NCBI GenBank assembly: GCA_963789495.1
Contig: CAWBLP010000009.1
Location: 128,739 to 192,738, forward strand
Direction of reading: 5' to 3'
Length of the DNA: 64,000 nucleotides
From: CAWBLP01 sp963789495
GTDB lineage: Bacteria > Pseudomonadota > Alphaproteobacteria > Acetobacterales > Acetobacteraceae
The translations under genes were made by a program, and so were the position numbers. This document shows, piece by piece, positions 17,417 through 26,099 of the stretch. The notes beneath the pieces are model-generated. The model made no database searches. It was not told where the DNA came from and worked only from the letters and a program-made list of their open reading frames with translations. Positions within the stretch are counted from its first letter, which is position 1. Every line of letters begins with the position of its first letter.

Positions 17417-18064
17417 ATGTGTATTCCGCCGAATGTGGGTCTCTTTGTTCGCCGGGACAATTCCGCCACCGTCGAGGGCAAGCTTCCCGATCTGGCGGAC
17501 ACCAAGGTCTCACCGGCCTCCCACATGAACTACAATGGAGGCGGTTCCTACAACGCGAGTGGATATCTCTCGCTGTTTGAATATAACCCCGATCAGGTCA
17601 GTGTGTTGTACCGGCGGGAAACCTATGTGCCGACCAGCGCCGCGGCGCGGGCAATGTTAGAATACAACGGGCAATACATCCATTTCTTCTTCTTGAACAT
17701 GGCCGCCCTGGCGCTGGTGGCGCTGAATGAGGAGAACGTCCATGGCCTGCCGGCGGTCGGGCGGACTCCGACGATTTTCAACACCGATGCGTGCCGCCCA
17801 CCCGCCCGCCGAACGTTGGATGGGGAGGTCCTCGAGTATGCCAATCGCTACATCAACGAATTTCTCCTGGCGGGTGCCTGGCCGCTGGGCACTTTGGTGA
17901 TAACGGAGCCGGCGAACGCGTCCAGGCTGTTGGGCATGATGGCCAATCGAAACTCACTTCAGGACATCTGCAAGACGGCACAGCAGGGCTGGCCCTGTCC
18001 TGATCAGGATCCAGGCCCGGGTTCCGGATCGAGTGGCGGCGGTTCCGGCGTGATGGCGAGCTGA
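17417..18064 (+). CDS. Hypothetical protein
   Basis: A 215-residue frame whose product I do not recognise. Codon use is mixed rather than strongly GC3, but the protein is balanced and free of shadow-frame bias: MNYNGGGSYNASGYLSLFEY, an internal hydrophobic segment IHFFFLNMAALALVAL and a Gly-Ser-rich tail ending SGVMAS. A weak GAGGC ribosome site lies five bases before the ATG. No signal peptide is evident. The first 30 codons could instead be read from a neighbouring frame (MPQLAIAVAVVPYSNIHQV from about 17,341), so a frameshift at the 5' end is possible. The gene stands alone between panC and the dehalogenase-like hydrolase. Confidence 0.45.
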   Translation: MCIPPNVGLFVRRDNSATVEGKLPDLADTKVSPASHMNYNGGGSYNASGYLSLFEYNPDQVSVLYRRETYVPTSAAARAMLEYNGQYIHFFFLNMAALALVALNEENVHGLPAVGRTPTIFNTDACRPPARRTLDGEVLEYANRYINEFLLAGAWPLGTLVITEPANASRLLGMMANRNSLQDICKTAQQGWPCPDQDPGPGSGSSGGGSGVMAS

Positions 18065-18252
18065 CCCGTCGCTGCATGGCCCGCCGCGCACGGATGCGTC
18101 TGGCCAGCTCCGCTTTGCGGCCCTCCCTAACCGGCCCGACCCGCCGATCCATCGGACCATGACCTGATCAGCCCGGGCCATGGTGCCTTCCCGTGTCGGG
18201 TGCCATACTCGCCGGACAGGCGCCAGCCTCAGCGGATCGGACGGCCCCCGCC

Positions 18253-19134
18253 ATGACCATCATGCCCGGCTTCACTCTCACCGACATCGACACGTCAGGC
18301 GCGCGCATCCGGCTGCGCCACGGCGGCAGCGGACCGCCCCTGCTGCTGTTGCACGGCAACCCGCTGACCCATGCCGCCTGGCACAAGGTCGCGCCGCGGC
18401 TGGCGGAAAAATTCCATGTCGTGGCGGCCGATCTGCGCGGCTACGGCGACAGTTCGGCACCGCCGGAGGAGCCTGGCAGCGTGAACTACTCGTTCCGCGC
18501 CATGGCGCAGGACCAGGTCGAGGTGATGCACGCCCTCGGCTACGACCGGTTCTTCGTCGCCGGCCATGATCGCGGCGGGCGCACCACGCACCGCATGTGC
18601 CTCGATCATCCGGACAAGGTGCTGCGTGCGGCGATCATCGACATCGTGCCCACGCTCGACATGTGGGCGGCGATGGACAAGGAGGGCGCGATCGGCGGCT
18701 GGCACTGGCCGTTCATGGCGCAGCCCGCCCCGTTCCCGGAGACCTTTCTCGGCGCGGTCGATCCCGACTGGTTCATGCGCAAGAAGCTGCTGAAGCTGAC
18801 CGCGGATCTGAACCACATTCCGCCGGAGATCTGGGCGGAGTACGTGCGGTGCTTCAACGAGAAGACGATTCGCGGCTCCTGCGGCGACTATCGCGCCGCC
18901 GCCACCATTGATTGCGAGTTGGACACTGCCGATCTCGATCGCAAGCTCGCCATGCCGCTCCTGGTGCTGTGGGGACAATCCAGCAGCGTCGGACGGCGGT
19001 TCGCCGATCCGCTGACGATCTGGCGGCAGCGCGCCGAGGATGTGCGCGGTGAGGCGCTGCCGAGCGGGCATTATGTGAACGAGGAAGCGCCGGATCAGGT
19101 GCTGGACTGGTTCCTGCGGTTTTTCGGCGGATAG
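18253..19134 (+). CDS. Alpha/beta hydrolase, haloacetate (fluoroacetate) dehalogenase-like
   Basis: A 293-residue alpha/beta-hydrolase. The nucleophile elbow GHDRGGR places Asp106 as nucleophile, with Arg107 and Arg110 where fluoroacetate dehalogenases bind the carboxylate. His151-Trp152 (GGWHWPF) match the halide-binding His-Trp of that family, and the catalytic His is in SGHYVNEEAP. The oxyanion region is LLLHGNPLTH. Known members hydrolyse haloacetates to glycolate and halide; other members act on unrelated esters or epoxides, so the substrate is an inference. I preferred ATG 18253 over an upstream in-frame GTG at 18193. No halide transporter or regulator lies next to it. Confidence 0.82.
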   Translation: MTIMPGFTLTDIDTSGARIRLRHGGSGPPLLLLHGNPLTHAAWHKVAPRLAEKFHVVAADLRGYGDSSAPPEEPGSVNYSFRAMAQDQVEVMHALGYDRFFVAGHDRGGRTTHRMCLDHPDKVLRAAIIDIVPTLDMWAAMDKEGAIGGWHWPFMAQPAPFPETFLGAVDPDWFMRKKLLKLTADLNHIPPEIWAEYVRCFNEKTIRGSCGDYRAAATIDCELDTADLDRKLAMPLLVLWGQSSSVGRRFADPLTIWRQRAEDVRGEALPSGHYVNEEAPDQVLDWFLRFFGG

Positions 19135-19532
19135 TTTCGGTTGATATGGTTCTGGTCGTGCGTGCGCGTTGCTTCCCGTGTTGGCCGGGCTTGACCCCGC
19201 CATCTACCCGAGAAGGAGCATGCAGCACGTGCTTCGCGACCCGATCGTTCCGGTGGAGATGGCCGGGTCAGGCCCGGCCAGGACACACGGCCGCCGGGAC
19301 ATGCCATATGACGGCTCAGCCGTGACATACGACGGACCGGACATGACGCAGACCGCACGTGTCTACTCCTCGACCGCACGTGCCCACTCTGCAGCCGGAC
19401 GTGTCCATGCCGTGCCAGATCGGAACTCATGCAGCCGGTCGTCGCGCCTGGCGCGCCGCGTCGCGCAGGCGAACGCCAGCATCCCCGCAGCGGGCACCAA
19501 AGCACGCGCCGCGTCGGCGGCCCGGCGACACC
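19135..19532. other. Intergenic stretch with repeat element
   Basis: Nearly 400 bases between the convergent hydrolase and TauD genes. It holds the inverted-repeat element described separately and a short run of CACGTG/GACGTG-type words (about 19,320-19,415: CCGCACGTG, CCGCACGTG, CCGGACGTG) that repeats roughly every 25-30 bases. No gene is supported on either strand. Confidence 0.5.
19182..19280. repeat. Dispersed inverted repeat (REP/BIME-like), copy 1
   Basis: Two arms of 24 bases (19182-19205 and 19257-19280) are inverted copies matching at about 22 of 24 positions. The core words are TGGCCGGGCTTGACC and AGATGGCCGGGTCAGG. The arms can pair across a 51-base spacer to form a long hairpin between two convergent genes. 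A related pair of arms occurs at 48458-48561. The type resembles the REP-like intergenic repeats common in alphaproteobacterial genomes. Confidence 0.65.
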
Positions 19533-20423
19533 CTACTCCGCAGCGAGCTCGTACTGCGCGGGCTGCGCCACTGTCGGACCCGAATCACCGATCGTGGTCC
19601 GCTGCATCAGCCGCTTGTGCCGGGTGGAATCGTAGGCGGTCGCGCGGTGCAGAACGGCGCGGTTGTCCCAGATCACCAGGTCCCCCGCGCGCCATGCATG
19701 CGAATAACGGAAGCGCGGCTGAGTCGAGAATTCATTGAGCCACTGGATGAACGCGCGGCCCTCCTCGCGCGGCCAGCCGATCACATGCGAGGCATGGGCG
19801 CCAGCATAGACCGCCTTGCGGCCGTTGACCGGGTTGACCCGCAGCATGGTCTGCCAGGACCCCGGCAATTCGGCCTGCATCTCAGCGGTCAGCGCCCCGG
19901 TCGACACGGTGCTGCGCGAATAGACCAGGCTGTGTTCGGCGACGAGTCCTTCGAGCTGCACCCTGACGTCATCCGGCAGCGCGTCATAGGCCGCGCGCAT
20001 CGAGGCAAATTCCGTGTTGCCGCCTTCGGGCGGCACGATGCGCGCCGACAACAGCGAACACAGCGACGGCACCGGCTTGAACGAGCTGTCCGAATGCCAG
20101 AGGTAATTACCCTTCTGGTAGATCATGCGCCGGTCTTCCGGCGGGATCACCGCGCCGGTCTTGATATCCAGGTTCGATTGCCGCGCGAACGGCGTGCCGC
20201 TCGCAGGATTGGCCTTGCCGGCGACCTCCAGCGGTCCGAAGCGCCGACTGAACGCGATCTGCCGTTCGTCATCCAGGTTCTGGTCGTGGAACACCAGCAC
20301 CGAGTATTCCTCGAACGCCGCGCGGATCGCGGCAACGCTGGCATCGTCCATCGGCACGCCGGTATCGATGCCGCCGATCTCGGCGCAGAACAGTGTGTGC
20401 AGGGGTTTTATGGTGATCGCCAC
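19533..20423 (-). CDS. TauD/TfdA-family Fe(II)/2-oxoglutarate dioxygenase
   Basis: A 296-residue non-haem iron dioxygenase that uses 2-oxoglutarate and O2 to hydroxylate a substrate. The iron-binding facial triad is visible as WHSDSSF (His-x-Asp) and the distal His in HRATAYDSTRHKR, whose Arg would bind 2-oxoglutarate. The start is GTG 20423 with an AGGAGG site six bases upstream; the open frame extends to 20825, but that part overlaps the next gene. Family members act on taurine, alkyl sulfates or aryloxyacetates such as 2,4-D. The closely following LLM flavin enzyme suggests a shared catabolic role, but no substrate can be assigned. Confidence 0.88.
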   Translation of the reverse strand: MAITIKPLHTLFCAEIGGIDTGVPMDDASVAAIRAAFEEYSVLVFHDQNLDDERQIAFSRRFGPLEVAGKANPASGTPFARQSNLDIKTGAVIPPEDRRMIYQKGNYLWHSDSSFKPVPSLCSLLSARIVPPEGGNTEFASMRAAYDALPDDVRVQLEGLVAEHSLVYSRSTVSTGALTAEMQAELPGSWQTMLRVNPVNGRKAVYAGAHASHVIGWPREEGRAFIQWLNEFSTQPRFRYSHAWRAGDLVIWDNRAVLHRATAYDSTRHKRLMQRTTIGDSGPTVAQPAQYELAAE

Positions 20424-20530
20424 CGGAAGCCTCCTTGCCTGGTTGTCCGCCCTCAGCGCATCGGCGCGCATCGCGCCCGGCACCGTTCGGCGCGCCCTTG
20501 CCAATCGGCGCGCCGGCGCTACTGGTGCGG

Positions 20531-21355
20531 TCAGAGAAAGTCGCGTGCGCGTTCGATGTCCTCCAGCACGCTGGCCGGCGAGACCAGCAGCACCTCGTCG
20601 AAGCCGATCTGCTCGATCCGCTTCAGGCGCTGGCGAGCCTCGTCCGGCGAGCAGACCAATGAGGTGGTGACCTCGGCGAGGCCCGTGGATTCCGGCCGGT
20701 TGGCGAAATCGACCGCAACATTGGCGAGTACGGCATTGGTCCCGCCGGCTGCGCGATAGATCCGCATGCCGTGCTCGAGATCGTCCCAGCTGCTGTAGCG
20801 ACCCGAAGGTGTCCAGCCCTGGCATTCCTGCGCGGCAAAGCTGATCCAGCGCGGACTGCGCCAGGCCCCCATGAGGATGGGCGGCCCCCCCTCGCAGCCC
20901 GGCCAGAGCGACAGCGTGCCGCCGGAGTTGGTCGGCTCGCCGCGCCAGGTGCGTCGCATCGTCTCCAGTGACCGCTTCATGGTGCCGAAGCGGTGGTCGT
21001 AGTCGGCCCCCAACAGTTCGAAATCGTCGCGCGTGGAGCCGCTGCCGACGCCGAGCTGCAGGCGATTGTTGGACAGCACCTGGACCGATTGCACGCGGTG
21101 GGCCAGTTCGATCGGGTTGCGCAGCGGCAGTTGCAACACCGAGATGCCCAGTTCGACCCGCTCGGTCACCGCGGCGAACACCGTCAGTTCGGTCAGCGGG
21201 TCCAGCGTCGGGCGGCCGCGGCCCAGTGCATCGCCGACCCAGATGCCGGGGAAACCGGCGGCCTCGATGCGACGGGCATATTCGGTCATCCGGCTCATCA
21301 GCCGCGCGTCAGGGTCCGGGCTGGGACCCATTCGGATCATGGTGCTCACGCGCAT
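20531..21355 (-). CDS. LLM-class flavin-dependent oxidoreductase
   Basis: A 274-residue luciferase-like TIM-barrel enzyme binding FMN or F420. It begins MRVSTMIRMGPSPDPDARLM and shows GFPGIWVGDALGRGRPTLDP, the strand ELGISVLQLPLRNPIELAHR, RLQLGVGSGSTRDDFELLG and GGPPILMGAW, all typical of the family. The open frame runs on to 22177 as a low-complexity shadow of the neighbouring gene, so ATG 21355 was chosen. It lies 107 bases upstream of TauD on the same strand; the two may be co-transcribed. The substrate is unknown. Confidence 0.87.
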   Translation of the reverse strand: MRVSTMIRMGPSPDPDARLMSRMTEYARRIEAAGFPGIWVGDALGRGRPTLDPLTELTVFAAVTERVELGISVLQLPLRNPIELAHRVQSVQVLSNNRLQLGVGSGSTRDDFELLGADYDHRFGTMKRSLETMRRTWRGEPTNSGGTLSLWPGCEGGPPILMGAWRSPRWISFAAQECQGWTPSGRYSSWDDLEHGMRIYRAAGGTNAVLANVAVDFANRPESTGLAEVTTSLVCSPDEARQRLKRIEQIGFDEVLLVSPASVLEDIERARDFL

Positions 21356-21522
21356 GGTCGTCCTCCACGATGCAATTTGTGCGGCAGCGTAGGGAGTTCC
21401 GGCGGGCTGGTCACCCTCCCCCTCGGCAAGCTTCCCCTGGTGACCGCCCGTCCCGCCGCCTGCGATCGGCCGCCTGCCTATTAACCCGGTCGCGTCGCGG
21501 GCGGCGAGCGCATCGCGTTGCA

Positions 21523-22635
21523 CTACCCGCGTAGCGCGGCCAGTACCAGCCGCATGAACATGTCCGTGCTCTCGCGCTCCTGCCAGCGCATCACCGCGAC
21601 CAGGCCATGCTCCGGTTCCACCCAGGTGATGTTGCCGCCGGCACCCACCGCAAAAATGCTCGATTCCGGGGCGCTGGGGTAACGCGTGCCGCCGGTGTTC
21701 AGCCACCACAGGAAGCCATAATTCGGGTTCAACGCGCAGGGGGTCAGCAACTCCGCGATCCACGCCTCCGGCACTAGACGCCGCCCGTTCCACATCCCCC
21801 AATTCAGCATCAGCAGCCCGACTCGCGCCTGGTCCTCGGCATGGATCTCCACCCCGCCGCCCCAATGGCTGCCGCCGGACACCGACTCGATCATCCGCCC
21901 GTCGATCTCCACCCGCGAGGTCGAGTAGCCGTGCCAGGCCCAGCTCGCGGAGGCGCCGATCGGCTGCATGATGCGCGCCCGAAACACGTCGGGCAGCGGC
22001 TGGCGGAAGCGGCGCAGCAGGGCGAGGCTCAACCGGTTCACCCGGATGTCGTTGTATTCCCAGAACGTGCCCGGCGCCTGCAGCGGCCGCGCATCCCCCT
22101 TCTTGCCCTTCCCCTCCACCGCCAGGTTGCGATTGCGGTCGATCACGTCGGACTTGCCGAACAACGTGCCCTCCCATTCCGAGGTCTGCTGCAGCAGATG
22201 CCGCCAGGTGATCGCGCCGTTCTGCGGGCCGGTGAAGCCGACATCGTCGACGCTATGGGCGACCTTTTCGTCCAGATCGCCGATCAGCCCGTCCGCCTGG
22301 GCGATGCCGGCCAGCAGGCTCAGATAGCTCTTGGCGACCGAGAAGGTGAAATCCACCTGCCTGGTGTCGCCCCAGCGCGCCACCACCCGGCCATGCCGGA
22401 TCACCAGCCCGTTCGGGCCGCCGCGCGGGCGAATCGGGCCCAGGATCGCATTGTCCGGCGGCGGCTCGAAGAAACCCGAGTCGATATGCGCCCGCAGGTC
22501 GCGCGGCCAGCCGATCTCATGCGATTCGGCGAAGCGCACCGCCTCCGCCAGCCGCACCGGATCGAATCCGGCCGCCTCGGGCGTGGTCTCCGGCCACACC
22601 CGATCCGTTGGGAATGTCGTCGCCGTACCGTGCAT
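21523..22635 (-). CDS. Serine hydrolase, beta-lactamase/class C family
   Basis: A serine beta-lactamase-like hydrolase of about 370 residues. The nucleophile motif is SVAKSY (Ser-x-x-Lys), the Tyr motif is YND in FWEYNDIRVNRL, and the C-terminal region has GAGGNITWVEPEHGLVAVMRW. Relatives are esterases or D-amino-peptidases more often than true lactamases, and no export signal is obvious from ATG 22635. That start has GGAG nine bases upstream; the frame opens 15 codons earlier. It is divergent from the Crp/Fnr regulator, with about 90 bases between them, so the regulator could control it. Confidence 0.85.
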   Translation of the reverse strand: MHGTATTFPTDRVWPETTPEAAGFDPVRLAEAVRFAESHEIGWPRDLRAHIDSGFFEPPPDNAILGPIRPRGGPNGLVIRHGRVVARWGDTRQVDFTFSVAKSYLSLLAGIAQADGLIGDLDEKVAHSVDDVGFTGPQNGAITWRHLLQQTSEWEGTLFGKSDVIDRNRNLAVEGKGKKGDARPLQAPGTFWEYNDIRVNRLSLALLRRFRQPLPDVFRARIMQPIGASASWAWHGYSTSRVEIDGRMIESVSGGSHWGGGVEIHAEDQARVGLLMLNWGMWNGRRLVPEAWIAELLTPCALNPNYGFLWWLNTGGTRYPSAPESSIFAVGAGGNITWVEPEHGLVAVMRWQERESTDMFMRLVLAALRG

Positions 22636-22724
22636 AGGTTGATTCTCCAGAGCCGCAGGCGCGACTATGGCCGCAACCATCCCGTCCGAGAACCAGGCGA
22701 GGAGTGGGCGCGGGAACCGAACTC

Positions 22725-23429
22725 ATGGCGAAACCAGACCACGATGCGCGGCGAACCGCCCTGTTGGGCAGTCCGCTGTTCAAGGCGATGCAGCCCGAGG
22801 AGCTGACGGAGATCCTGTCGCTCGCGATCGAGCGGCGCTTCCGCCGCGGCCAGACCATCTTCCAGAAGGGCGACAACGGCTCCTCCATGATGGCCGTGCT
22901 GCGCGGACGGGTGCGCATCAGCTCGGTCTCTGCCGAGGGCAAGGAAATCACCTTGAACGTGATCAATCCCGGCGAGGTGTTCGGCGAGATCGCCCTGCTG
23001 GACGGCGAACCACGCAGCGCCGACGCCAACGCGGTGGAGGAGACCGCGCTGCTGATCGTGGAGCGTCGGCACTTCCTGCCGTTCCTGACGCGCAACCAGG
23101 ACCTGGCGCTGCGGCTGCTGGCAGTGCTGTGCGAGCGGCTGCGGCGCACCAGCATTGCGCTGGAGCAGATCGCGCTGTTCGACCTGCCGGCGCGGCTGGC
23201 CCGAGTGCTGCTGAAGCTGGCGGCGGATTACGGCCGGCCGACGCCGACCGGCACGCGCATCGACCTGAAACTGTCGCAGCGCGATCTCAGCAACCTCGTC
23301 GCCTCCTCCCGCGAAAGCGTCAACAAGCAGCTCGGCGTTTGGCGTGAGGAAGGCGTGCTCAGCCTGGATGAGGGCTACATCGTGCTGCGTCGCACCGCGG
23401 GATTGGACGCGCTCGCCGAGATCAGATGA
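22725..23429 (+). CDS. Crp/Fnr-family transcriptional regulator
   Basis: A 234-residue regulator. The N-terminal cyclic-nucleotide-binding jelly roll covers GSPLFKAMQPEELTEIL to about residue 125, with FGEIALLDGEPRSADANAVE as the phosphate-binding cassette. A dimerisation helix follows. The C-terminal winged helix has LSQRDLSNLVASSRESVNKQ as recognition region. The Cys residues of an FNR iron-sulfur cluster are absent, so a small-molecule (cAMP-like) or ligand-free mode is more likely. The start is ATG 22725; an in-frame GTG at 22704 is possible. Its end overlaps the convergent receiver-HPt gene by eight bases. Confidence 0.9.
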   Translation: MAKPDHDARRTALLGSPLFKAMQPEELTEILSLAIERRFRRGQTIFQKGDNGSSMMAVLRGRVRISSVSAEGKEITLNVINPGEVFGEIALLDGEPRSADANAVEETALLIVERRHFLPFLTRNQDLALRLLAVLCERLRRTSIALEQIALFDLPARLARVLLKLAADYGRPTPTGTRIDLKLSQRDLSNLVASSRESVNKQLGVWREEGVLSLDEGYIVLRRTAGLDALAEIR

Positions 23430-24438
23430 CCAGCGGGTTTGCGGCCCGCCACGCCGCCAGCCGCTCCCCGGTTTCCCGTAGCAGCGGTTCAAGCTCCAAA
23501 GCGACCGGCGCGTCGCCAGAAGTCTCCTCCAGCGCCCGCTGCAGGGCATGGGCGGCCTCGCCCAGCCGGACAAGCCCGACGGCGTAGGCGGCACCGGAGA
23601 GCGCGTGGGCCTCCCGACGCAGCCGATCGCCACCGGCGCAAATCGCGTCGTGGATGCGCTGGTGGCGGCGGGGCAACTGCTCCAGGAACAGCCCGACGAC
23701 CTCATCCGTTCCGTCTGCGCCAATCTCCGCCGACAGATCGCGCAGGAAAGCCTCATCGAGCAGCGGCGGACCGCACGCTGCGGCAGGCGGCGGCAGGACG
23801 GTGGCGATCGACGCCGCCAGTTGGGCAGAGCTCACCGGCTTGCTGAGGAAGGCGTTCATGCCGGCATCGCGGCAGGCCGTCTCATCGGCGGCGGAGTCAT
23901 TGCCGGTCAGCCCGATGATCGGCACCTGGCCCCATGGATGCGGTGCGGCACGAATACGGCGGGTCGCAACCACGCCGTCCATCTTCGGCATCAGCATGTC
24001 CATCAGGATAACGTCATAGGCGGTATGGCAGGCCGCCTCCACCGCGGCGACGCCATCGCCCACCACGTCGGCGGCGTGGCCCATCCGCTGCACCATCCGA
24101 GTGGTGACCAGCCGATTGGTGCTGTTGTCCTCGGCGATCAGCACGTGCAGCCGCACCGCCGGCGGCGCAGACGGCGTGGCCCATGCACGCTGGACATCCG
24201 ATCCACACGGGGCGTCCGGTTCACGCGGGGCGTCCGATCCACACTGGGCGTCCGATTCACGCGGGGCGTCCGATCCACACTGAGCATCCGCTGCCAGCGG
24301 GCTATCCGCGTCGGGCCAGGCGTCCGATGCAGACTCGAAATCCGACCGACGCTGCGTCTCCGATGCGGACCGGGTCTCCGATACCGGCTGGCCGTCATCC
24401 GGCCGATGCCGATCCACGCTCCCCATATCGTGGTTCAT
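23422..24438 (-). CDS. Receiver-HPt signalling protein with repeat linker
   Basis: A 338-residue phosphorelay protein with no kinase domain. Residues 1-95 are a Ser/Asp-rich linker that includes six-residue repeats (AQCGSD, APRESD). Residues 97-215 form a response-regulator receiver with the acidic pair AEDN, phospho-acceptor Asp147 in LMDMLMPKMDG and Lys in FLSKPV. The C-terminal HPt domain carries the histidine in REAHALSGAAYAVG. ATG 24438 overlaps the stop of the upstream receiver-EAL gene (ATGA), so the two are coupled. It probably relays phosphate between a kinase encoded elsewhere and the EAL protein; that link is inferred from context. Confidence 0.87.
   Translation of the reverse strand: MNHDMGSVDRHRPDDGQPVSETRSASETQRRSDFESASDAWPDADSPLAADAQCGSDAPRESDAQCGSDAPREPDAPCGSDVQRAWATPSAPPAVRLHVLIAEDNSTNRLVTTRMVQRMGHAADVVGDGVAAVEAACHTAYDVILMDMLMPKMDGVVATRRIRAAPHPWGQVPIIGLTGNDSAADETACRDAGMNAFLSKPVSSAQLAASIATVLPPPAAACGPPLLDEAFLRDLSAEIGADGTDEVVGLFLEQLPRRHQRIHDAICAGGDRLRREAHALSGAAYAVGLVRLGEAAHALQRALEETSGDAPVALELEPLLRETGERLAAWRAANPLVI
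24180..24290 (-). repeat. 18-base in-frame tandem repeat in receiver-HPt linker
   Basis: About five units of 18 bases (six codons) follow each other in the linker of the receiver-HPt gene. On the + strand two variants alternate: GGCGTCCGATTCACGCGG and GGCGTCCGATCCACACTG, giving a 36-base higher-order period. The encoded repeats alternate ...SDAPRE and ...SDAQCG. The copies are nearly identical at DNA level, so the array is probably young and may vary in length between strains. Confidence 0.8.
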
Positions 24439-25628
24439 GCTGCCACCCGTTCCCGTTCTGCGAGCCAGACATTCAGCGAGGCTTCGGTCATGGCACGCCC
24501 GAACCGCCAGCCCTGACCAATTGTGCAACCGGCCTCGCGCAGCAGCAGTTCCACCGGCTCGGTCTCGATGCCTTCAGCGACCACCACCAGACCGAGCTCG
24601 CGCGCCATCGAAATGGTTGCGCGCACGATCTTCAGCGCATCCGGGTCGCTGTCGCAGTGAGTGACGAACGAGCGGTCGATCTTGAGTTCCGAATAGGGCA
24701 GCCGGTGCAACGTCATCAGCGACGAATGTCCGGTGCCGAAATCGTCGATCGACAGGCTGACGCCCTTGATGCGCAACCGCGTCAGCACCTCGGCAGCCAC
24801 CAGGGGTTGGCCGATCACGGTGCTCTCGGTGATCTCCGCGATCAGCGCGCCGGGACCCAGCCCGTTCTGCTGCAACAGACGTTCGATGTACTCTGGCAGG
24901 GTGGTGTCAGCCAGCACCAGCGTCGAGATGTTCACCGCGACGCTGCAGCGCGGATAGGCGCTGCGCCAGCGCTGGCACGCTGCCAGCGCCTGGCGCAGGA
25001 TGCAGAAGGTCAGCGGCACGATCAGGCCACAGCGTTCCGCGAGGGGAATGAAGACGTCCGGCGCGATATCGCCGCCCGCGCGATGCCACCGGGCCAGTGC
25101 CTCGACCCCCACCACCGTGCCATCGACCAATGCCACTTTGGGCTGGAACTCGGCGGTGATCTTCTGGTCTCGCACCGCCGCATCCAGCTCGCTGACTGTC
25201 ACGCGTTGGTCCGCCGTGGCAGTTTCGACCACCGGTCGTGCTGGCCCGTTGCGCAGCATAGCGCGCAGCGCGGACGGCGCGATCGGCTTTTCCAGCGCCC
25301 CGGCAACCCGCAGGCCCAGCGCCATCGCCAGACGCAGGCTGGCCGCCCTGACCCGATCATCCAGCCGCGAGATCAGCACCACCACCGCCTGGTCCGCCAC
25401 GCTGCGCAGCGTTTGCAGCAGGCTGATGCCCTCCGTCTCACCCAAGGACAGGTCCAGCACGACGGCATCGTAGCGTCGCGCCGCAAGCTGCGCGGTGGCT
25501 TCGTCCAGGGTTGCGGCGGTGTCGGTGACGTAGCCGAGTGTGGCGACGGCCCGGGCGACGATCACGCACTGGATCCGCTCGTCATCCACCACCAGGAGTC
25601 GCCGCTCATCCGGCAGTCGCGTTTCCAA
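24435..25628 (-). CDS. Response regulator with EAL phosphodiesterase domain
   Basis: A 397-residue protein predicted to break down cyclic-di-GMP in response to phosphorylation. Receiver domain: RRLLVVDDERIQ, phospho-acceptor Asp59 in AVVLDLSLGETEG and Lys in GALEKPI. EAL domain (about 150-390): VEALARW, NISTLVLADTTLP, AEITESTV, SIDDFGTGHSSL, LKIDRSFV and VVAEGIET. The catalytic Glu, the DDFGTG loop and the Lys are all present, so it should be active. It is followed, with overlap, by the receiver-HPt gene. Together they look like the output end of a multistep phosphorelay acting on cyclic-di-GMP; the cognate kinase is not in the window. Confidence 0.9.
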   Translation of the reverse strand: METRLPDERRLLVVDDERIQCVIVARAVATLGYVTDTAATLDEATAQLAARRYDAVVLDLSLGETEGISLLQTLRSVADQAVVVLISRLDDRVRAASLRLAMALGLRVAGALEKPIAPSALRAMLRNGPARPVVETATADQRVTVSELDAAVRDQKITAEFQPKVALVDGTVVGVEALARWHRAGGDIAPDVFIPLAERCGLIVPLTFCILRQALAACQRWRSAYPRCSVAVNISTLVLADTTLPEYIERLLQQNGLGPGALIAEITESTVIGQPLVAAEVLTRLRIKGVSLSIDDFGTGHSSLMTLHRLPYSELKIDRSFVTHCDSDPDALKIVRATISMARELGLVVVAEGIETEPVELLLREAGCTIGQGWRFGRAMTEASLNVWLAERERVAA

Positions 25629-26099
25629 GCCATGCTCCCGGCGTTCAGGAAGTAGTCAGAACATGGCACTGAAGGATGAAGAACAGATGAAGTGTACGCC
25701 TGTAGGCGCCGGCGCGACTGCGCGGATTTCACTCAAGGAAAATGCATATGTATGCGCAGGGCGGTGACACCTCGTGGGGATGCGTTATCGGATCTGGCCG
25801 GTGACTCGGATTGGGTTGCCGCCGCCCTTCGCCCTCTGGCATCCGGGTAGGCGGGTGAAGGAGTAGCTTTCTCCCTCCCCTGGCTTCCGCAAGGCGAGGG
25901 AGAGCTCCTCCGGCGCCTCCGTTATCCTGCATGACCCTGGGCCTTCGCCCGGCATGACGGTCTCGCCGGCGCGTCGGAGGACGGCGAATTACGATAGCCG
26001 CCGGCACTGCCTATGGGTCTGGACTGGCGGCGGATGTCGGCTCGAGGGCTCGCGGCATCCGGACTGGAAGCGCTCCCTCGCAGCGTCGGAACAGCGCAA
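25629..26099. other. Intergenic stretch, no clear gene
   Basis: About 470 bases between the receiver-EAL gene and livM, both on the minus strand. It contains repeat-like words related to the dispersed elements elsewhere (CTTCGCCCGGCATGACG near 25,945). The only open frames are shadow-like. The segment next to 25629 should carry the promoter of the receiver-EAL gene, but I cannot place its elements. Confidence 0.45.

Noticed and set aside
16030..17526. A 498-codon minus-strand frame across panC's 3' end
   Set aside because: Only the part from 16902 to about 16680 looks coding (the broken small gene); the rest is Arg/Pro/Ser-rich and antisense to panC.
24183..25655. A 490-codon + strand frame opposite the receiver-EAL gene
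   Set aside because: It mirrors the 18-base repeat and the EAL gene; the composition is that of an antisense shadow.
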